Assembly (NCBI GenBank): GCA_026874595.1
Contig: CM049314.1
Span: forward strand, 53,803,812-53,867,811
Length of the DNA: 64,000 bases
Reading direction: 5' to 3'
From: Sipunculus nudus
Lineage: Eukaryota; Annelida; Sipuncula; Golfingiida; Sipunculidae
Each line of letters opens with the position of its first letter. The stretch's first letter is position 1. The translations under genes and the position numbers were made by a program. A model generated the notes under the pieces. That model was not told the DNA's origin, made no database searches, and saw only the letters and a list, made by a program, of their open reading frames with translations. Positions 1 through 13,150 of this stretch are shown here, one piece after another.

Positions 1-278
1 TGCGCAAGGAAACCCCCCTAGCATCTGGAGGTGAATCCATAATGGATGTCGCCCTTGCACAGACCCGGCAGACCCCAGTAAAGCCAAGTAAACAATATTG
101 TTTATTTGTGTGGCAAAAATAATCCACTTTTGCTTGTCTGTTGTAAGGGTGGTATAGTAGGGGGATTCCTTGCGCATGCCAAACAACACTTCCGTTCCTA
201 AGAAAAATGGCGTCCAATAACAGACGTACTGGTGCAAGAGCGGTAGCGGCACCTGGCGTCTGTTGGAGAGACTACGCC

Positions 279-475
279 TTTCTCTGTAACGTAACACGTC
301 AGTGGGTGTTAGAGAGAGTTGGGGTGTGGATGTTCCGTCTTTTCTCTGACGTGTAGTACGTCATTTGGTTTCAGAGAGAGTTTGATGTGTGGGTGCGTCG
401 TCTTTTCTCTGTAACGTAGCACGTCAGTTGGTGTTCGAGAGAGTTGGGGTGTGGATGTTCCGTCTTTTCTCTTTG
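279..475. repeat. Minisatellite, unit about 62-66 bp, three copies
   Basis: Three consecutive units each contain TTTTCTCTG, a variable acACGTCAGT-type segment, GAGAGAGTT and GTGTGGATGTTCCGTC. They lie in amine-oxidase intron 2, just past exon 2. The apparent minus-strand open frame through them is a by-product of the repeats. Confidence 0.7.
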
Positions 476-696
476 ACATTTTCGTCATATGAGATTCCCG
501 TTTCTGATCCGTTGTGTGTGTAACATGGGGCGCGGATACTTGTTTTCGTTTTATCATGATTGTATTCACTATTGATGTTAGACCATGTATCGGTGTATGC
601 TGGCGTTATCGGGCATCAGAGCGAGGGACTATGTGGGTGCACATTAGTCACTGTTGGTGTAGTGCAGAATGATATTGTGGATGATAGAGCACTTAC

Positions 697-791
697 CTTG
701 ACAGTGTACGTCCTTCCTCCCACTCTGTCCCTGGCCTCCAACACAACCACACTCAGGCCTTCTTTTTGAAGCAATGTTGCGGCCGAGAGCC
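697..791 (-). CDS. Amine oxidase coding exon 2
   Basis: This exon has 95 bases. It is preceded by the acceptor TTTCTTGTCAG and followed by the donor AAG|GTAAGT. It encodes [20 protein letters not shown] and [12 protein letters not shown], completing the FAD-binding beta-alpha-beta unit. The exon ends in phase 0. The following exon (expected to continue into the GGxYVG region) is not seen between 1 and 690, so it must lie outside the window. Confidence 0.83.
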
Positions 792-3700
792 CTGACAAGA
801 AACAAGTGACCCATAGGTCATGACGCTCACCTGAGAAACCTGCTATATAAGATGACAGGAAGAAAATACTAATTGATAAATATCAGTCCCAAAATTAACC
901 TTGTCAAAATTGAAAAAAAAATCTACTCGTGACTTAAAAAAGATAAATTTAAGAGCAACATTTATAACATATAATTATTGGGATGTTGGTACTTTTATAA
1001 CCAATATCCCTGAGGATCATTTTGATAATTCTTGTAAAAATCTTGCAGGATTAAAGAAATATATCTGACTGTTGGATATTGTTTCAGTTTGATTGTCAAT
1101 TGAAAAAAAGCCAATGCTCATATTAAGCAAACCAAGTTTTAGAACAGTCAATAAATCCACTGCTCAAAATTGGCGTGAGTAAATTTCACTCTCAAAAACA
1201 CAGGTCATATGTATAACAAATTAGGAAAGAGTTAGGTAGCAAGCACACAAAATCTTACTCAATGTTTCTTTGGTCATTAAGCAAACCAAGTTTAAGGATA
1301 ATATTTGAAGCCATATAAGAGAAAATGATAATTGTTGGAAATTTACAGCCTCAGATTACAAGTATATACTGTGGTTGGCTTGTTATTCGCGGTGGTTTCA
1401 AATTCGCGATATTCGCGGTAGGGGAAAAGCCGCGAAATTGAAACCACGCAGATATGAAACCTTGCTGTTATGGGAAAATAGTCTCTGTAGTTGCCACCTG
1501 GTGGCAATAATAGGCATAAGTTGCAATTAAATGTTATCCTAATGATGATCATGTTGATCGCAGCTTGCGACATGTCCAGGATCTAGTTTTATTAGCTCAG
1601 CTGACTATAAGTCATCTGAGCTATAGTCGTGGTCCATTGTCCGTCGTCCGTCCGTCTGTCTGTTCGTCCGTCCGTCTGTCCGGATGTCCGTCCGTAAGAC
1701 TGGCACGTTTCGACACCATTGGACCTACGAATCTGAAATTCGGCATACAGTTAGATGTCCCCAAAATCTCCTACCATGCCGAAAATTGGGTCAATAGGAC
1801 TTCGTTCCTTCGAGATATTAAGGAAAAACCTCAATTTTTTATTAGAAATCTATTTTCACACTTCAGGACTGCCTAATATCAAAACCACTCATCTGGTTTT
1901 CTTCATATTTACCATAAATATTCCTCTATATAGTTTTTATGTACATGCCAGATATTGAGTCAGTATTTTATAATTTAAAAAAGTTATGGGCCCAAACATA
2001 ATGGACTTTGTAAAAAAATCAGGAAGATATTTGGTCACTTAAGACCAAAAGTGTTAAAGGTAGGGACTTTTTTTCCAGTAATACAACTTTAATTTATCAA
2101 AATTGAATTGTATACCAAAAATTAGATCAAAATCTGTTAAATGTTTTTAAATATTGGCAAAAATATAAAATTGGTACCTTAAATTTTGCCCAACTTTGGC
2201 CACGGCACGTTCTTTCCTGTAAGTACTGTGGATTTAATTTTCACAACATGTATACATAAGGATTTAATCTGTTAAAATCTGAAATTTGAAAATAAAAGCT
2301 GCAAAATTAGGCTAGTTATTGAATTTTTTTGGAGGCTCTTGTTGTATTCCCTTACATTGTGAAGCAGTCCACTTTGATGACTGTAGGTCATTCAGTGCAC
2401 ATCTCTATGCTCCCCAGGCTGTTGGCATAATTTTAGATGTACCCAAAATTTCCTACCATACCGAAAATTGGGTCATTAGGACTTCGTTCCTTCGAGATAT
2501 TAAGGAAAAAAACTTTCCATAAAAAAAGCCATTGTTACACTTCAAGGCTGCCTAATATCAAAACCACGGATCTGTTTTTGATCGTATTTAGTATTCACAT
2601 TCTTTCATACATTTTCTATGAACATACCAAAAATTAGGTCAGTATTGGGTATTATTTTGAAGTTATGGGCCAAAACATAATGCAATTTTTTAAAAAATCA
2701 GGAAATATATTTAATCACCTAACATGAGAATTGCTGAACCTAGAGACTTTTTTTTTCAGGAATATAACTTTATTTAATGAAGATTCAATTGTTTACCCAA
2801 AATTAGATCTGAATTTTGCAAATTTTTCAAGTTATTAGCATAAATTAAAAATCAATACCTTAAATTTTGTCCAACTTTGGCACTGTTGATTTTATTTTCA
2901 CAGCATATATACATAAGGATTTAATCTTTTAAAATCTGAAATTTCAAAGAAATTGATTGGAAAGAATAGCTTTTTTTATGTTTTCATACACCATGTCAAG
3001 TGTTGTTTACATCTAGCCCACTTAGTAGTACAGCCTTCGCTTGCATTTTGTAACCCACCCCAGGCAGCTTGCCTTGGGTCAGCTTGGCCACTACCAGCAG
3101 GCTTCCCCTCTGCCCTGCACCCCCCCTCCCCTCCCCGATGGTGCATAAACTAGATGAATGTTATTATTTTCTGTATTTGATTCATTCTTATTCTAGGCTA
3201 TGCTACATTTTAGATTTTGTATTGTACCACCAGGGTTACAATGATTAAAGTGTACATTTAATTGTGTCCACAAAGTGGTGTATTGCTATGAAAGTGTGGA
3301 TGTTCATGAGATAAGTAATTCCTTACTTCAGAGGAGTAAAAACTTGACCAGGTGTGAAATTGACTATTAATTCCAGTAATAAATTAAAACTGGGATAGTA
3401 ATTAGCACAATGATATTGTTTGTCCCTCATTCAACCAATAGTGTGTATACTTTATTTGAAAATATGTTTTATTTTATCAAATTTACTGAATCTTTTATTT
3501 TATTTTGGTGAATAAAATTAAGCATGTACTGAAAACTCCAATGTGCAAAACTTTTTAATAGTGATTCAAGGAATATTCTTGTAGATGCCATGTTGTGGCA
3601 TTATTTTCTTTTAAAATTCAGTTTAAACATTTATGATTTAAAAATAATAAAATATATGTGTATGCATAATATGACCCAATATGAGCTACACTCTGGATAT

Positions 3701-6033
3701 ATGATGATTGCAACTTTTGCAACAATTCTAATATTTTAACTTATAGTTTCAGTTTTTAGCCCTCAGCCCTTAGGCTGATGGGCTATTGTCGTCACCCAAG
3801 CTGTCCGTCCGTCCGTCCGTCCGTCCGTCCGTCCGGCGTCCGTTAACTTTTACCTTGTGAGCGGGATATCTTGAAAAGGATTCGCCGTCAGAATTTCATT
3901 TCCTCGGTAAAGATGTATATCGACAAAATTTCGGTCAAGTTCGAAGATTGGTGACCTTGACCTACTTTTCAAGGTCACAGAGCTTATAATAGAATAAAAC
4001 TTAGAAGCTTATTTTTCAGGAAGCATTTGGTGGATTGTTATGAATCATGGTACATACCTCTCCATTTTAAATTTATAACTCAGACATGTTCAGATATACA
4101 TCCATGTGAGAACAGATATTTAGTACTTTTTACTGTTACCACCTCTAAACACTGTTCTTTTGGCCGAGGGCTTTTGTCAGCTTCTGCTGATATTCTAGTT
4201 TACTCTGTATGTATAATGATTGCAACTTTTGCAACAATTCTAATATTTTAACTTATATTTTCAGGGTTTTTTTATTAAAAATTTATAAAACCTGTAAATA
4301 AAAAAATGATTCAGATAAAAACTTCTTAAGGGAAAAAGTGGATATGCTTTAAAAAATAGGATTATATATAAACTTAAATTCATTATTCCCTTGAAAGTGA
4401 AATAAAGGTATTAGTCCATTCTGTCCACTTGCCTGTCCATCTGTAAATTTTCATATGCATCACAGTATCTCAAAACTTTTACTGTGTTTCTTCAGGACAG
4501 TCTTGTCAGAGTATTAGTTTGCAATCATATATTTAGAACTTAACTATAACCAAATAGGAGGGCCCCTTTCCTCTTAGCTTTTCATATTCTTATATAAATG
4601 AAAAACATTACAATAGAATATTTCTACATCCACCTTCGTGCTGCCCTCACTTTTCCCTTCTCCGAACCCCATCCCAAAGTCAGCCTCAGTAAGCAAGAAC
4701 AAGATGAATCAGTTATATTCATACTTTAATATTTTGTATAACTATTCGTCCATAGGTACCTATGTACATGCCAGAAATTATGTCAATATTGTGTAATATG
4801 TAGACATAGTGGGCATCACAATAATGTACCTTGTCATGACTAAAGAGATATTGTGTCATACAGTCACAAATTCATAAATCACTTCATCAGCATAGTTAAT
4901 CATAACATCATATCTGTCAAATTGAAAGCTTGCAGACTACCATACACTTTAGATCCTTCAACAAATAGCCTTATCATCATTCTACTACTGCTTATTACTG
5001 CTGTCATTGCATTCATATTTGCTCAAATATATCACAATTTTCAACCCCTCCTAAATAAATAAAAAATAAACCACTATATTTTACTCTATTAATCCATCAG
5101 TCAGGTAATTTCATTTATCATTTACTCACATATTACATTACATTCCTTTATAATAGCCCAACATGTCCATGATATTCATAAGCTTTATCGACTCGATATA
5201 GTATCACAGTGGAGAAACATTTATAGTCCAATCACGATCAGCTGAGCGCCGTGACCCATGGGTCCCTTGTATAAATGCGTGAACATAAAATTCGCTTAAA
5301 GTGAGAGAACTCTCCATGATCAATAAGAATACCAACTTAATGGCAATCCATGAATCTGCTGCAGAGAAGTGACACAGTCCCTGCATGTTCTTTGACCGTC
5401 TCGAAATATTAAATATAAATCCGTGAAAATTAAAACTCCCCATGATCAGTAAGCATACCAAATAAACAGACGTTTGAAACTAGATCGTCCAGTTATATTT
5501 TGTCCGTGTGTAGGCCTACCGGACGGACGCACAAACGGCCCGACGACCGGGCAGACGACGAACAAAGGCCCATCGCTAAAGCTTAGATGAAAACGTCTTC
5601 TTTGATATTCCATATGTTAAGTTTGACATCAAGGTGGGTGTAAGACAGCCATTTACTCCATCCGATATAACTACCATTCCGACGCATGTGTTTACGTGAT
5701 TTATAGGCTACCGGTCATACGCCAAATTGTATTATATAAATTACTTCGACGTCCTGACAAAGCTTCATATGCACATTTTACAAACCGAGGCTTCGTTTAT
5801 TTTACCTCATTCGACATACCAGGATCCAAAATGGTATACATGAGTAAACATATAGTATGACGAAGCCTGTAAATCTACTTTTCCTCCTGTTCGGGCACAC
5901 ACACACATACTTAGAAGATGACAGTCCATTTGTTCTTTATTTGTATGTTTTGTGTGATAGGAAAATAAGCTATTTTACCACTGATTCCTGCGCCAATGAC
6001 GATGACATCGTATACTGTGACGGAGGACGCCAT
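697..6033 (-). CDS. Flavin amine oxidase (monoamine-oxidase-like), 5' part; two coding exons, incomplete
   Basis: Two minus-strand exons, 6033-5979 and 791-697, join in frame to give the first 50 residues of an FAD-dependent amine oxidase. Visible motifs are the dinucleotide-binding GAGISGLSAA (residues 14-23), the acidic end of strand beta-2 ([13 protein letters not shown]) and the GG doublet, all diagnostic of the MAO/polyamine-oxidase/L-amino-acid-oxidase fold. Such enzymes oxidatively deaminate amines using FAD and release H2O2. The start is the ATG at 6033: the upstream sequence has no competing start in frame, and the short [10 protein letters not shown] leader suits a cytosol-facing MAO-type N-terminus without a signal peptide. 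The intron of about 5.2 kb is filled with repeats. The substrate-binding domain and any C-terminal membrane anchor lie beyond the left edge, so MAO cannot be separated from other flavin amine oxidases here. Confidence 0.82.
1593..3000 (+). repeat. Pearl/Helentron-like interspersed repeat: hairpin, GTCC microsatellite, two ~680-bp repeats
   Basis: A near-perfect 13-14-bp hairpin (AGCTCAGCTGACT ... AGTCATCTGAGCT, 1593-1623) is followed by GTCCGTC-rich DNA (1636-1694). Two tandem diverged copies of about 680 bp follow. They are recognisable by the shared segments TTCGTTCCTTCGAGATATTA (about 1801 and 2483) and TTGCCCAACTTTGG-like ends (about 2190 and 2870). A third, weaker relative is near 4730-4850. 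There is no coding capacity. It lies in the amine-oxidase intron. Confidence 0.65.
3755..4000 (+). repeat. Hairpin-capped (GTCC)n repeat end
   Basis: AGCCCTCAGCC and GGCTGATGGGCT pair as a hairpin (3757-3783). A pure GTCC run follows at 3802-3835, and then a body containing GACCTTGACC and CAAGGTCAC (about 3950-3978). The architecture matches the 1.6-kb repeat but the stem sequence differs. Confidence 0.6.
4001..5978. other. Intron sequence without recognisable genes
   Basis: This is AT-rich amine-oxidase intron. Apart from a weak relative of the 1.6-3.0-kb repeat near 4730-4850 and a short GGAC-rich stretch near 5520-5560 I see no gene, RNA or clear mobile element. The short open frames have no recognisable domain. 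Confidence 0.5.
5979..6033 (-). CDS. Amine oxidase coding exon 1
   Basis: This exon has 55 coding bases and encodes [18 protein letters not shown] plus the first base of a Gly codon. The donor reads AGTG|GTAAAA on the minus strand (phase 1). The split codon is completed exactly by exon 2 (GG of GGG), which rebuilds the GxGxxG nucleotide-binding loop. Confidence 0.8.
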
Positions 6034-7130
6034 GTTGTGTGTGTAGTCGTCAAACACAAACACTAACGGTGAACCAGTATAAATAACATGTCCACGGGGT
6101 CCTCCAGTAAAAGCATGTGGGATATGAGTTAGGTAGGGTATGTCATTTATCGTAAGGACCCCGACCTTGCGCCTGATATTAGGCTTAGTATCACTATATC
6201 TTGATGATTAATATAACGGAGGTCAACATGAAGACTGTCTGAACTCACAGCGGTTGGGTATACAACTTGGTTACAAAGCTATCTTACCTTGTATAGTACA
6301 TTTTACAATACCAAGCCACAACTTGATGAATGTGCTGCCATCTACTGACAGAGCAGAACACTTATAGATGTTTCGGCATGACATCTACTGTATTATGGGA
6401 TGTTTGGTTTGGTATGATATGCTATGTTTATGCACATGTGATATATTTTACATGATGATCATACAGTAATAATTTCTGATATACAGGAGAGTTTTACATT
6501 TACCATCAATATAAAGTGCTTATGCTGTAAGACAAACTAATTTTAATACATTCATAAATTCAACCAACGGTATATATCTGATATACTGGTGTAGCTGTTA
6601 CCCCAGGCCTCGATTAGTATACATCTCCCTTTTTCTGAAGGAGTGGTACATAAACATTGCAAGATAATTTATGGTTTTACTATTTTTACAGGACATCAGC
6701 TGAATAAAACCATTCATATTGTTTTGGAACCATGTATTCACTTAAATATTTTCTCAGTGTCACATATAAATTACATTCCATGATAAATGAAAGTCATCCT
6801 CTATAACAGTCCCACCCTTGGTTGAAACAGAAGGGACATATCCGATTTTTTTTTTATGTTTTATGCTTCCTGCTTATTTCAATTTCAAGATCATGTTGTG
6901 AACACCTTATAGACTCTGTCTATATTTCATACTTGTCACACACGATCGACAGATAAGTTTCCATTTCCAGTAAGGATTAATAGTACATATAGCTTTGAAA
7001 TGTTCTATTATCGGTCATTTGTTCATGCCATTCTTGAAAGCCTATGTCCTGACTCTCTGTTGAAACATTTGAAGACATATTTGCATCAGCAACATCCTGG
7101 ATGATCCAGGCAAAACAAAATCCATTATAT
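6034..7130. other. Region upstream of the amine oxidase, no gene seen
   Basis: This is the presumed promoter side of the amine oxidase. An AT-rich box (TTATTTATA on the minus strand, 6078-6086) lies about 45 bp upstream of the ATG, but without transcript data it cannot be called a TATA box. No other feature is supported to 7130. Confidence 0.3.
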
Positions 7131-7131
7131 T

Positions 7132-8035
7132 TGTATCCGCCAAAACAGAGTTTTGCGGATACTATGTTTTCAGTGGCACACCGCCGCCGCCGCCGCATAG
7201 GTTTCCGGGGAACTCCTCCGGAACCACTGGGCAGAATATTTTAAAATTCGGAATTATGATCGGGTCACATGTGAACTGCTGCGTCTTCATTTTTGGTTGA
7301 CCTCTTACCTTTCCTCTCAGCCCGGCGTCCATTTGTGTGTCTGTTTCTACACATAAACCCACATATCTTCGGACTCGTTTGACCAATCAGGAAAAAAAAA
7401 ATTGCACAAATGTAGCCCTCGGATAGTTTTATAACATACACAAAAATGGTGGCGCCACCTGCAACCATTTTTGCACAGTGTCCATCTGTTCGTCTGCCTT
7501 GGGTTAAAATCACTCATATCTGGGCAAAGGTTTGACTTATTCTCCTGAAATTTGTCATGCATATACTTCCTGGATAGCTTTCTTGATTTTATGACAGGTG
7601 GCGCCACCTACATTCACGTTCATGCAGATATCCATGTTAATATCTCCGGACTGGTTTGACGTATCTTCCTGAAGTTTTGCATGTGTTTGGATCTCTCATA
7701 GCTCTTTATCATACACAAAACTGGTGGCGCCACCTGCAACCATTTTGCACAGCGTCCATCTGTTTGTCTGCTGTGGGATAAAATCACTCATATCTCGGTA
7801 GTGGGTCGACTTTTCTACCTGAAATTTTGCATGTGAATACATCTTAGTTTCTCGTTCAAATAACAGGTGGCGCCACCTACAATCATGTTTACGTGGCAGA
7901 CATCCATGCTAGTAATATGTAACACATCTAACTCTATTTCCCCTTGCCACTCAATCCATGCCTCACTTCACCCATCCTACTCTGATTTTGGCGGATACAT
8001 GTAGTCGCTTGTCGACTACCCGTATTCTAGTTTTC
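7132..8035 (+). repeat. Interspersed repeat with GCC run, GGTGGCGCCACC units and 3' hairpin ending CTAG|T (Helitron/Helentron-like)
   Basis: The left end has AGAGTTTTGCGGATAC followed by a GCCGCC run (7182-7196). The core holds four diverged units, each with the 12-bp palindrome GGTGGCGCCACC or near copies (about 7448, 7600, 7722, 7867). The right end has GCGGATAC, a 7-bp hairpin (GTAGTCG...CGACTAC), and then CTAG followed by T at about 8028. The same ends recur at 24045-25358. A hairpin near a 3' CTRR followed by T is the Helitron terminal signature; no Rep/helicase is present, so any such element is non-autonomous. Confidence 0.55.
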
Positions 8036-8640
8036 ACTTTTGTTACCTAATTGTTTCTACCTGTTGTATCTGCTTGGTACATGCAATAGTATGTTTGTTT
8101 AAGAAGTGTTTTGCTTGGCATGTATGGTATCTTAACCCAGTATCACAATCCACAGTTCCACAATCACCTAAAACAGCATGAGACTCAGCACAAACTTACA
8201 ACATTTTGTTTGGACTCTTTCTAAATCATAACAATCACCGCATCCCAATAGTTCACAACCATGTGTCAACACAAGTAAAACCATTATATCAAAATGTTTA
8301 ATAGCTGATTAATGTTGTTGATTTATATTGGTAATGATATTTCTTTATTAATCCTGTCACTTTTTGCGCCTGATCTGCTTGACATTTATAACGTTTTGAC
8401 CATTTACTTAAACTTAAGAAAATTGTTTCAGGATATGCGTACAAGTTCAGTGCTTCAATATAAGAGCTCATGAATTTGCATTTTTCAATTAATAAACAAT
8501 TTCCACCGTTTCAAAACACCACCGCCTTAGTTTTCTGAAGATTCCCATTCATCGCAAATCGGTGGCTAGGGATAAAGTTTTGATTTTGTTCTGAAGGAAC
8601 TTGACCTATAGCCCTTCATGAGGTAATGCAAGTTAACTGT
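8036..8640. other. Intergenic, nothing recognised
   Basis: AT-rich intergenic DNA with no open frame or repeat that I can support. Confidence 0.4.
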
Positions 8641-8649
8641 ACCTGAAAT

Positions 8650-8762
8650 CCTTTTTGAGTTATTGCTTTTACAATTGTGTGACGGATTGACGGACGGACG
8701 GAAAGACGGACGGACGCTCACCATTTCTATTTACACCGCCGAAGGTGCCTTCGGCGGGGGAC
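8650..8762 (-). repeat. Inverted hairpin plus (ACGG)n repeat end
   Basis: GACGGACGGACGG-type DNA (8680-8718) leads into a strong hairpin, CCGCCGAAGG...CCTTCGGCGG (about 8736-8757). On the minus strand this is the order hairpin then GTCC run, matching the repeats at 1.6, 3.8, 23.6 and 58.7 kb. Confidence 0.6.
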
Positions 8763-9099
8763 AAAAAGATCATCTGCATAGATAAGAATAGATGAATTTG
8801 TATTTCTTCTGTAGAGGCTATACCACGGAGTCCAGACTGGAATTTCAGGTGAAATAGTTAATAAAAATTATATATGGCCTTGCCTTGTCCATGTTTCACA
8901 TAGAAAATATTAATTCAGATAAGCCTGTTTCTGTTAAAACACTGGACTGTAATTTAAAATACACTGACTTATGAATTAAAAAAAGTTTAGGTTCAGATAT
9001 ATATTCTGAATACTAATATTAAGTTTAACATATTGCCAGTAGTGTTTCGTTGTCTCCTAAAGCTCGCATGTTCGTCCACAAGTATGCGAGCTACCTTTG

Positions 9100-11700
9100 C
9101 CCTTTTTATTGACCTGTTATTTAGAAACTATTATTAAGCATTTTATCGAATGTGTCCCAAATGCAATTTTAATAAAAGTTATTAATAGTTAAAGTGATTA
9201 ATATAAAAAATGTCACCATGGTTATACAGGGATATGATATAGATTATGCCCAATTATCAGGGAATACCCCTTGACGTAAAGTCACATTTAATAACAGCAT
9301 ATCAACTAGATTACGAATATTATCCTAGTATATCTCTTCAACATACCCATCTGGTCCTGCTTTTAATGATTTATATTTTCTGTTTTGCAGTTATACATTC
9401 ATGGTCCGGCCATTTTGGTTGATTTCTTAGAATGTTATCAATCTGATATCATGATTATCTGCTTGATATATACACATTTGTTCATTTTGTTTATATAATT
9501 TAACATGCAACCTATTTTCGATTATACTGTTTGGGCCGTGGCCATCTTCCTATTCATGACTGTGATTTTGTTTAACATTGCGGGACATGCTGTATGCATT
9601 CCTGTACTCAAGATGTCTCTAGAACATCCCAAACAAACACACTACCATCCAGCACCAGTTTATCAAATCGCAAAGGCTCGAGAACCTGAACAACTATTCA
9701 GTCAGCTTAACTTTGAGGTTTCGGCGAGCATGTCATGCGTGTTCCGCAAAGTCTCCCTGGACATACTCAGATGACTGCGACTGTCGTTGTATTATGCGAT
9801 CACACTTGACGACATCTACCTTAACCTAGTCGCGCTCAAACCGACAATGATAGGTCTGGGTTTGCCTTTCTCCTGCCAGGGTAGCCGATGTGCCCGTGCA
9901 TATGAACATGTTCTTCGTCTGAGGGGAGATTAAGTTTTTCTTTGATTATATTTTTCTCTTTTGTTTCACATTGTATTCCCAGATTTCTTTTCCATTCTTT
10001 TCCTCAATGACAGTATAATTAATACGCAGTTGTTTTTTTTTCTACAGAATGGTTTACCTGCTTCCAGTCTGATTTGACTCTCTAAATTTTGTACACCTAT
10101 CGTCGGTGCGCTCTTCTAGGACAAGTTTGTTTTATTTGGATTATTACCTATTAAGTTGCGTAATTAATATATTTAATATTTCCTGGTTAGGTGCCCCTAT
10201 TTCTTTTGTGCTTCAAGGTCCTCCACGCATGTCAGGCTTTTTCGGAAAGCACTTTGGGGATTTTCTTGCATTTCGAGCTCACTGCCCTGTTATGACCATG
10301 GCCAGAGCGCATGTCCTGCCCAAAGGGCATGTTCGTACCATACGCGGTTACGCGGGTCCACTATAATCCCCGTAGATCCACCATTGTTACGCCTCTAAAG
10401 GAATTATCTCTCACAAAAGGAAGTAAAGGTTTTAATCCAAAGACCACACGACTCCGCCTTCAATGCGAGGGCGGTTCAGTTTGGTCGACCACCGTTTGGC
10501 AAACGTTTTATGGGTTACAGGTATGTTGATTTCTAAACATTCATAAGTAGCTTTCCATGATAATCATGTTTTAAAAAGTTCGACAAATTCAAGTGTTTTA
10601 AAGCTTGTTAAAAAAGAAGCCCTACAACTGAAATACCATTGGGGGGGTTCACACATATTTTTTAAGATCCGCTGTCTGTAGGGACGTTGAAACATGAACA
10701 TATATTACCAGTACATCTTTAAACTGATAAGGGATTCCATTAACAAACTAGATTCTGCAGGCGGCGCCTAGACCTCCGCCAGAATCTCCTTTAATATCAG
10801 TCATGTGTTCACGTGTATGCAATGACATGCTTCATTATCACGGGTTCACCTTGCGAGTGGTAGAATAAATGCATACGAATGGGCGGCTTCCACACAGGGA
10901 CAAAGGAATGATCCAATGTCATAATGGTTTATAAAAAAAGTATATTGTGGTGATTCTGATACCACCAAAATTTATTTGACTTTTGATGTGTTTACCCTAA
11001 CCCTCTTCAAATGTTCAGCAAAATCCCTAAACAAATGTTTGCATAAATTTGCCCAGAGACAAAACAACGAAGCAAGGCTGAAGCTGCTTTTTTGCCAGAA
11101 CTTGCACCGACAGTTGTCAACCTGCTTTTTATCTGGGAGAGGTGTAAGTTTTCCATCAGACATGCTTATTCCATGAAAATTGACAAAGCTAAGGACAAAG
11201 CTCACTTTTTGAATATGCTTTTTATAATATATGTCTTTTAACAGGGACAGCTGTACGTTTTCGCGTGCAAGAGCCTTCAGCGCCTTACATGTGTTTGATA
11301 ACACCGTGATTTCCTCCGAGCATAAATATTTACAAAATATTTTTCATAAACTTTATAATTTCTTAGATTATTATTACAGTACAGATGGTTTCTATAGTCT
11401 TAGTGTTTAGTCTTAGATATGTTTCTACAGTCATTATATATATTTAAAATTGCCAACATTCAGTCTCTACAAGCTCATAAGAAACTTGTTTATCTTAGAG
11501 AACCGTAGATTTTCCTGGCTACAACAACATAAGTACTCGCCATGTTCGTCTTTTCTTGCCGTGGTCCATACAGATCAATACGTGCTCGGTACACCTCAAT
11601 ACCGACATACCCCCAATCTTTCATATGGACTACTATGTATAGTATTTTAACAATCATAACTTATCAGTATTTGTTTATGCTATGTAGTTGGCTGTGTCGT
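9100..11700. other. Intergenic, no recognisable gene
   Basis: An 89-codon open frame at 9505-9774 begins with a hydrophobic stretch (VWAVAIFLFMTVILF) but shows no family motif or splice-site support. The open frames at 10106-10529 are likewise unrecognised. I do not call genes here. Confidence 0.35.
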
Positions 11701-11759
11701 TGCTTATTTGATTTTAATATTTATCCTTTAGTTTGAATGGATTACGTGCATTTTAAAAT

Positions 11760-12455
11760 CTGAAATGTTTGCACTGTATCGTTGACTGATTAGGAGGTCG
11801 GATAACAAAGCAGCAGGACAGCTGTATAACACAACTGGGATGTATGAATTTTTATTTCTAAACAAGATTTGGGACATGTCTTTAAGAAAGAATAATTTCC
11901 GCAGAAGAGGCGGGTTAAAAGTATAAATGTAAAGACAGCATAAACCTCAGGAACTGTATGTTATAGGTTTGCTTTTTTTTCTGTTGAACATCCCTGAATG
12001 TACATACGACCTTAACACTTTGCTAGTTAACCAATATTTTGATGTACTTACCTTTATTCTTCTCCATCCGTTTAGATCTTCATTTCCACATTATCAATAT
12101 TCCCTAAAATTTACATCTGGGGTGATAGCATATATCAACGGAATTATATAAGATAAAGGCATTCGATTTCAATTGTTTTGTTAAGCACTTCAAAATGCAT
12201 ATATGTCTAGAATATGGTGACAATCACCAAACATTTGATGTATTTATCTATTTTCTTATTAAACTGTTGACACCAGTGTATCTCTGAGTGTCACGTTTGC
12301 AGCAGAGATCGGTTAAAAGTACAACTGATAAGACAGCATATATCTCCGGACCCAAAAACAATAGAGGAAAGGGGTTCCCTCTGTCGCGTTCAGCATCTGT
12401 AAGTGCAAATGTAATCAGAACATGGTGACAATAAACAAAATGTGGATGTACTTGT
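11760..12455 (+). repeat. Tandem satellite, ~200-bp unit (left block)
   Basis: About three diverged units share AAACATTTGATGTA-type starts, TTATCTATTTTCTTATT, GGTTAAAAGTACAACTG, CATATATCTCC and a TTCCCTCTGTCGCGTTCA-like end. The same family forms the block at 21255-22420. GTCC-rich DNA (12472-12500) follows directly. Confidence 0.6.
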
Positions 12456-12839
12456 TTTTAGCGATGGCGCAGCGTCGTCCGTCCGCCGTCCGTACGTTAA
12501 CCCATGCTATCTCAAAAAACGGTTGCAGCTAGCGTCACCAAATTTTATCAATCATCTAAAATCAGTCATCTAAACAGCTCTGTCGGATTTTGCTTGTTTA
12601 TTTTGCTATCAGCATTTACTTAGATTTTAAAAGGAAAAAGCTAAATAACGTTAAACTTTCAAAATCTTATCTCTTCTCCAAAAATGTCGAGCCACTTTTT
12701 TTTTTTTTAAATTACACAGAAATAATCTCTGAAACCATCTCTCTCAATTTTGTTCGAATGGTTCGAGTCGGTGAATTTTGAACGAGTTACTAGTATATGA
12801 AGCTGAACTTTGTCGTTTGCCAAAAAAGGATACTAAAAT

Positions 12840-13150
12840 TACAATATAAGAAATGGCTGGAGCTATCATCACCAAACTTTATAGAGATATTGGACACATG
12901 ACTCATATTGAAATGGAGGTATTAGTGGTGCCATCTGCATCAACGATTTTTGTACGAGGGTCGTCGGTAATCAGTACATTAACCCATAATTTCAAGGGTT
13001 GGGGTAATTGTAATGTGTAATTGTAATTACCTGTAATTATTTACAATTTTTCAAGTAATTGAATGTAATTTGTTATTGAAACAAATTCAATTACAAGTAA
13101 TTGTAATTGTAATGATTACAAGGGTAAAAATAGGTGTAATTTCAATTACT
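12840..13150. repeat. GGTGCCATCTGCA unit and TAATTG-rich low-complexity DNA
   Basis: At about 12855-12960 is one unit related to those at 20005-20110 and 20310-20400 (AGCTATCATCACCAAACTTTAT, GTGGTGCCATCTGCATCAAC). It is followed at 13010-13150 by repeated GTAATTGTAATTAC-type DNA that recurs at 19856-19985, on the other side of the Gypsy element. Confidence 0.55.

Noticed and set aside
9505-9774. 89-codon frame with a hydrophobic N-terminus, a candidate small membrane protein
   Set aside because: There is no recognisable family, no splice or start support, and it lies in repeat-rich intergenic DNA; chance is likely.
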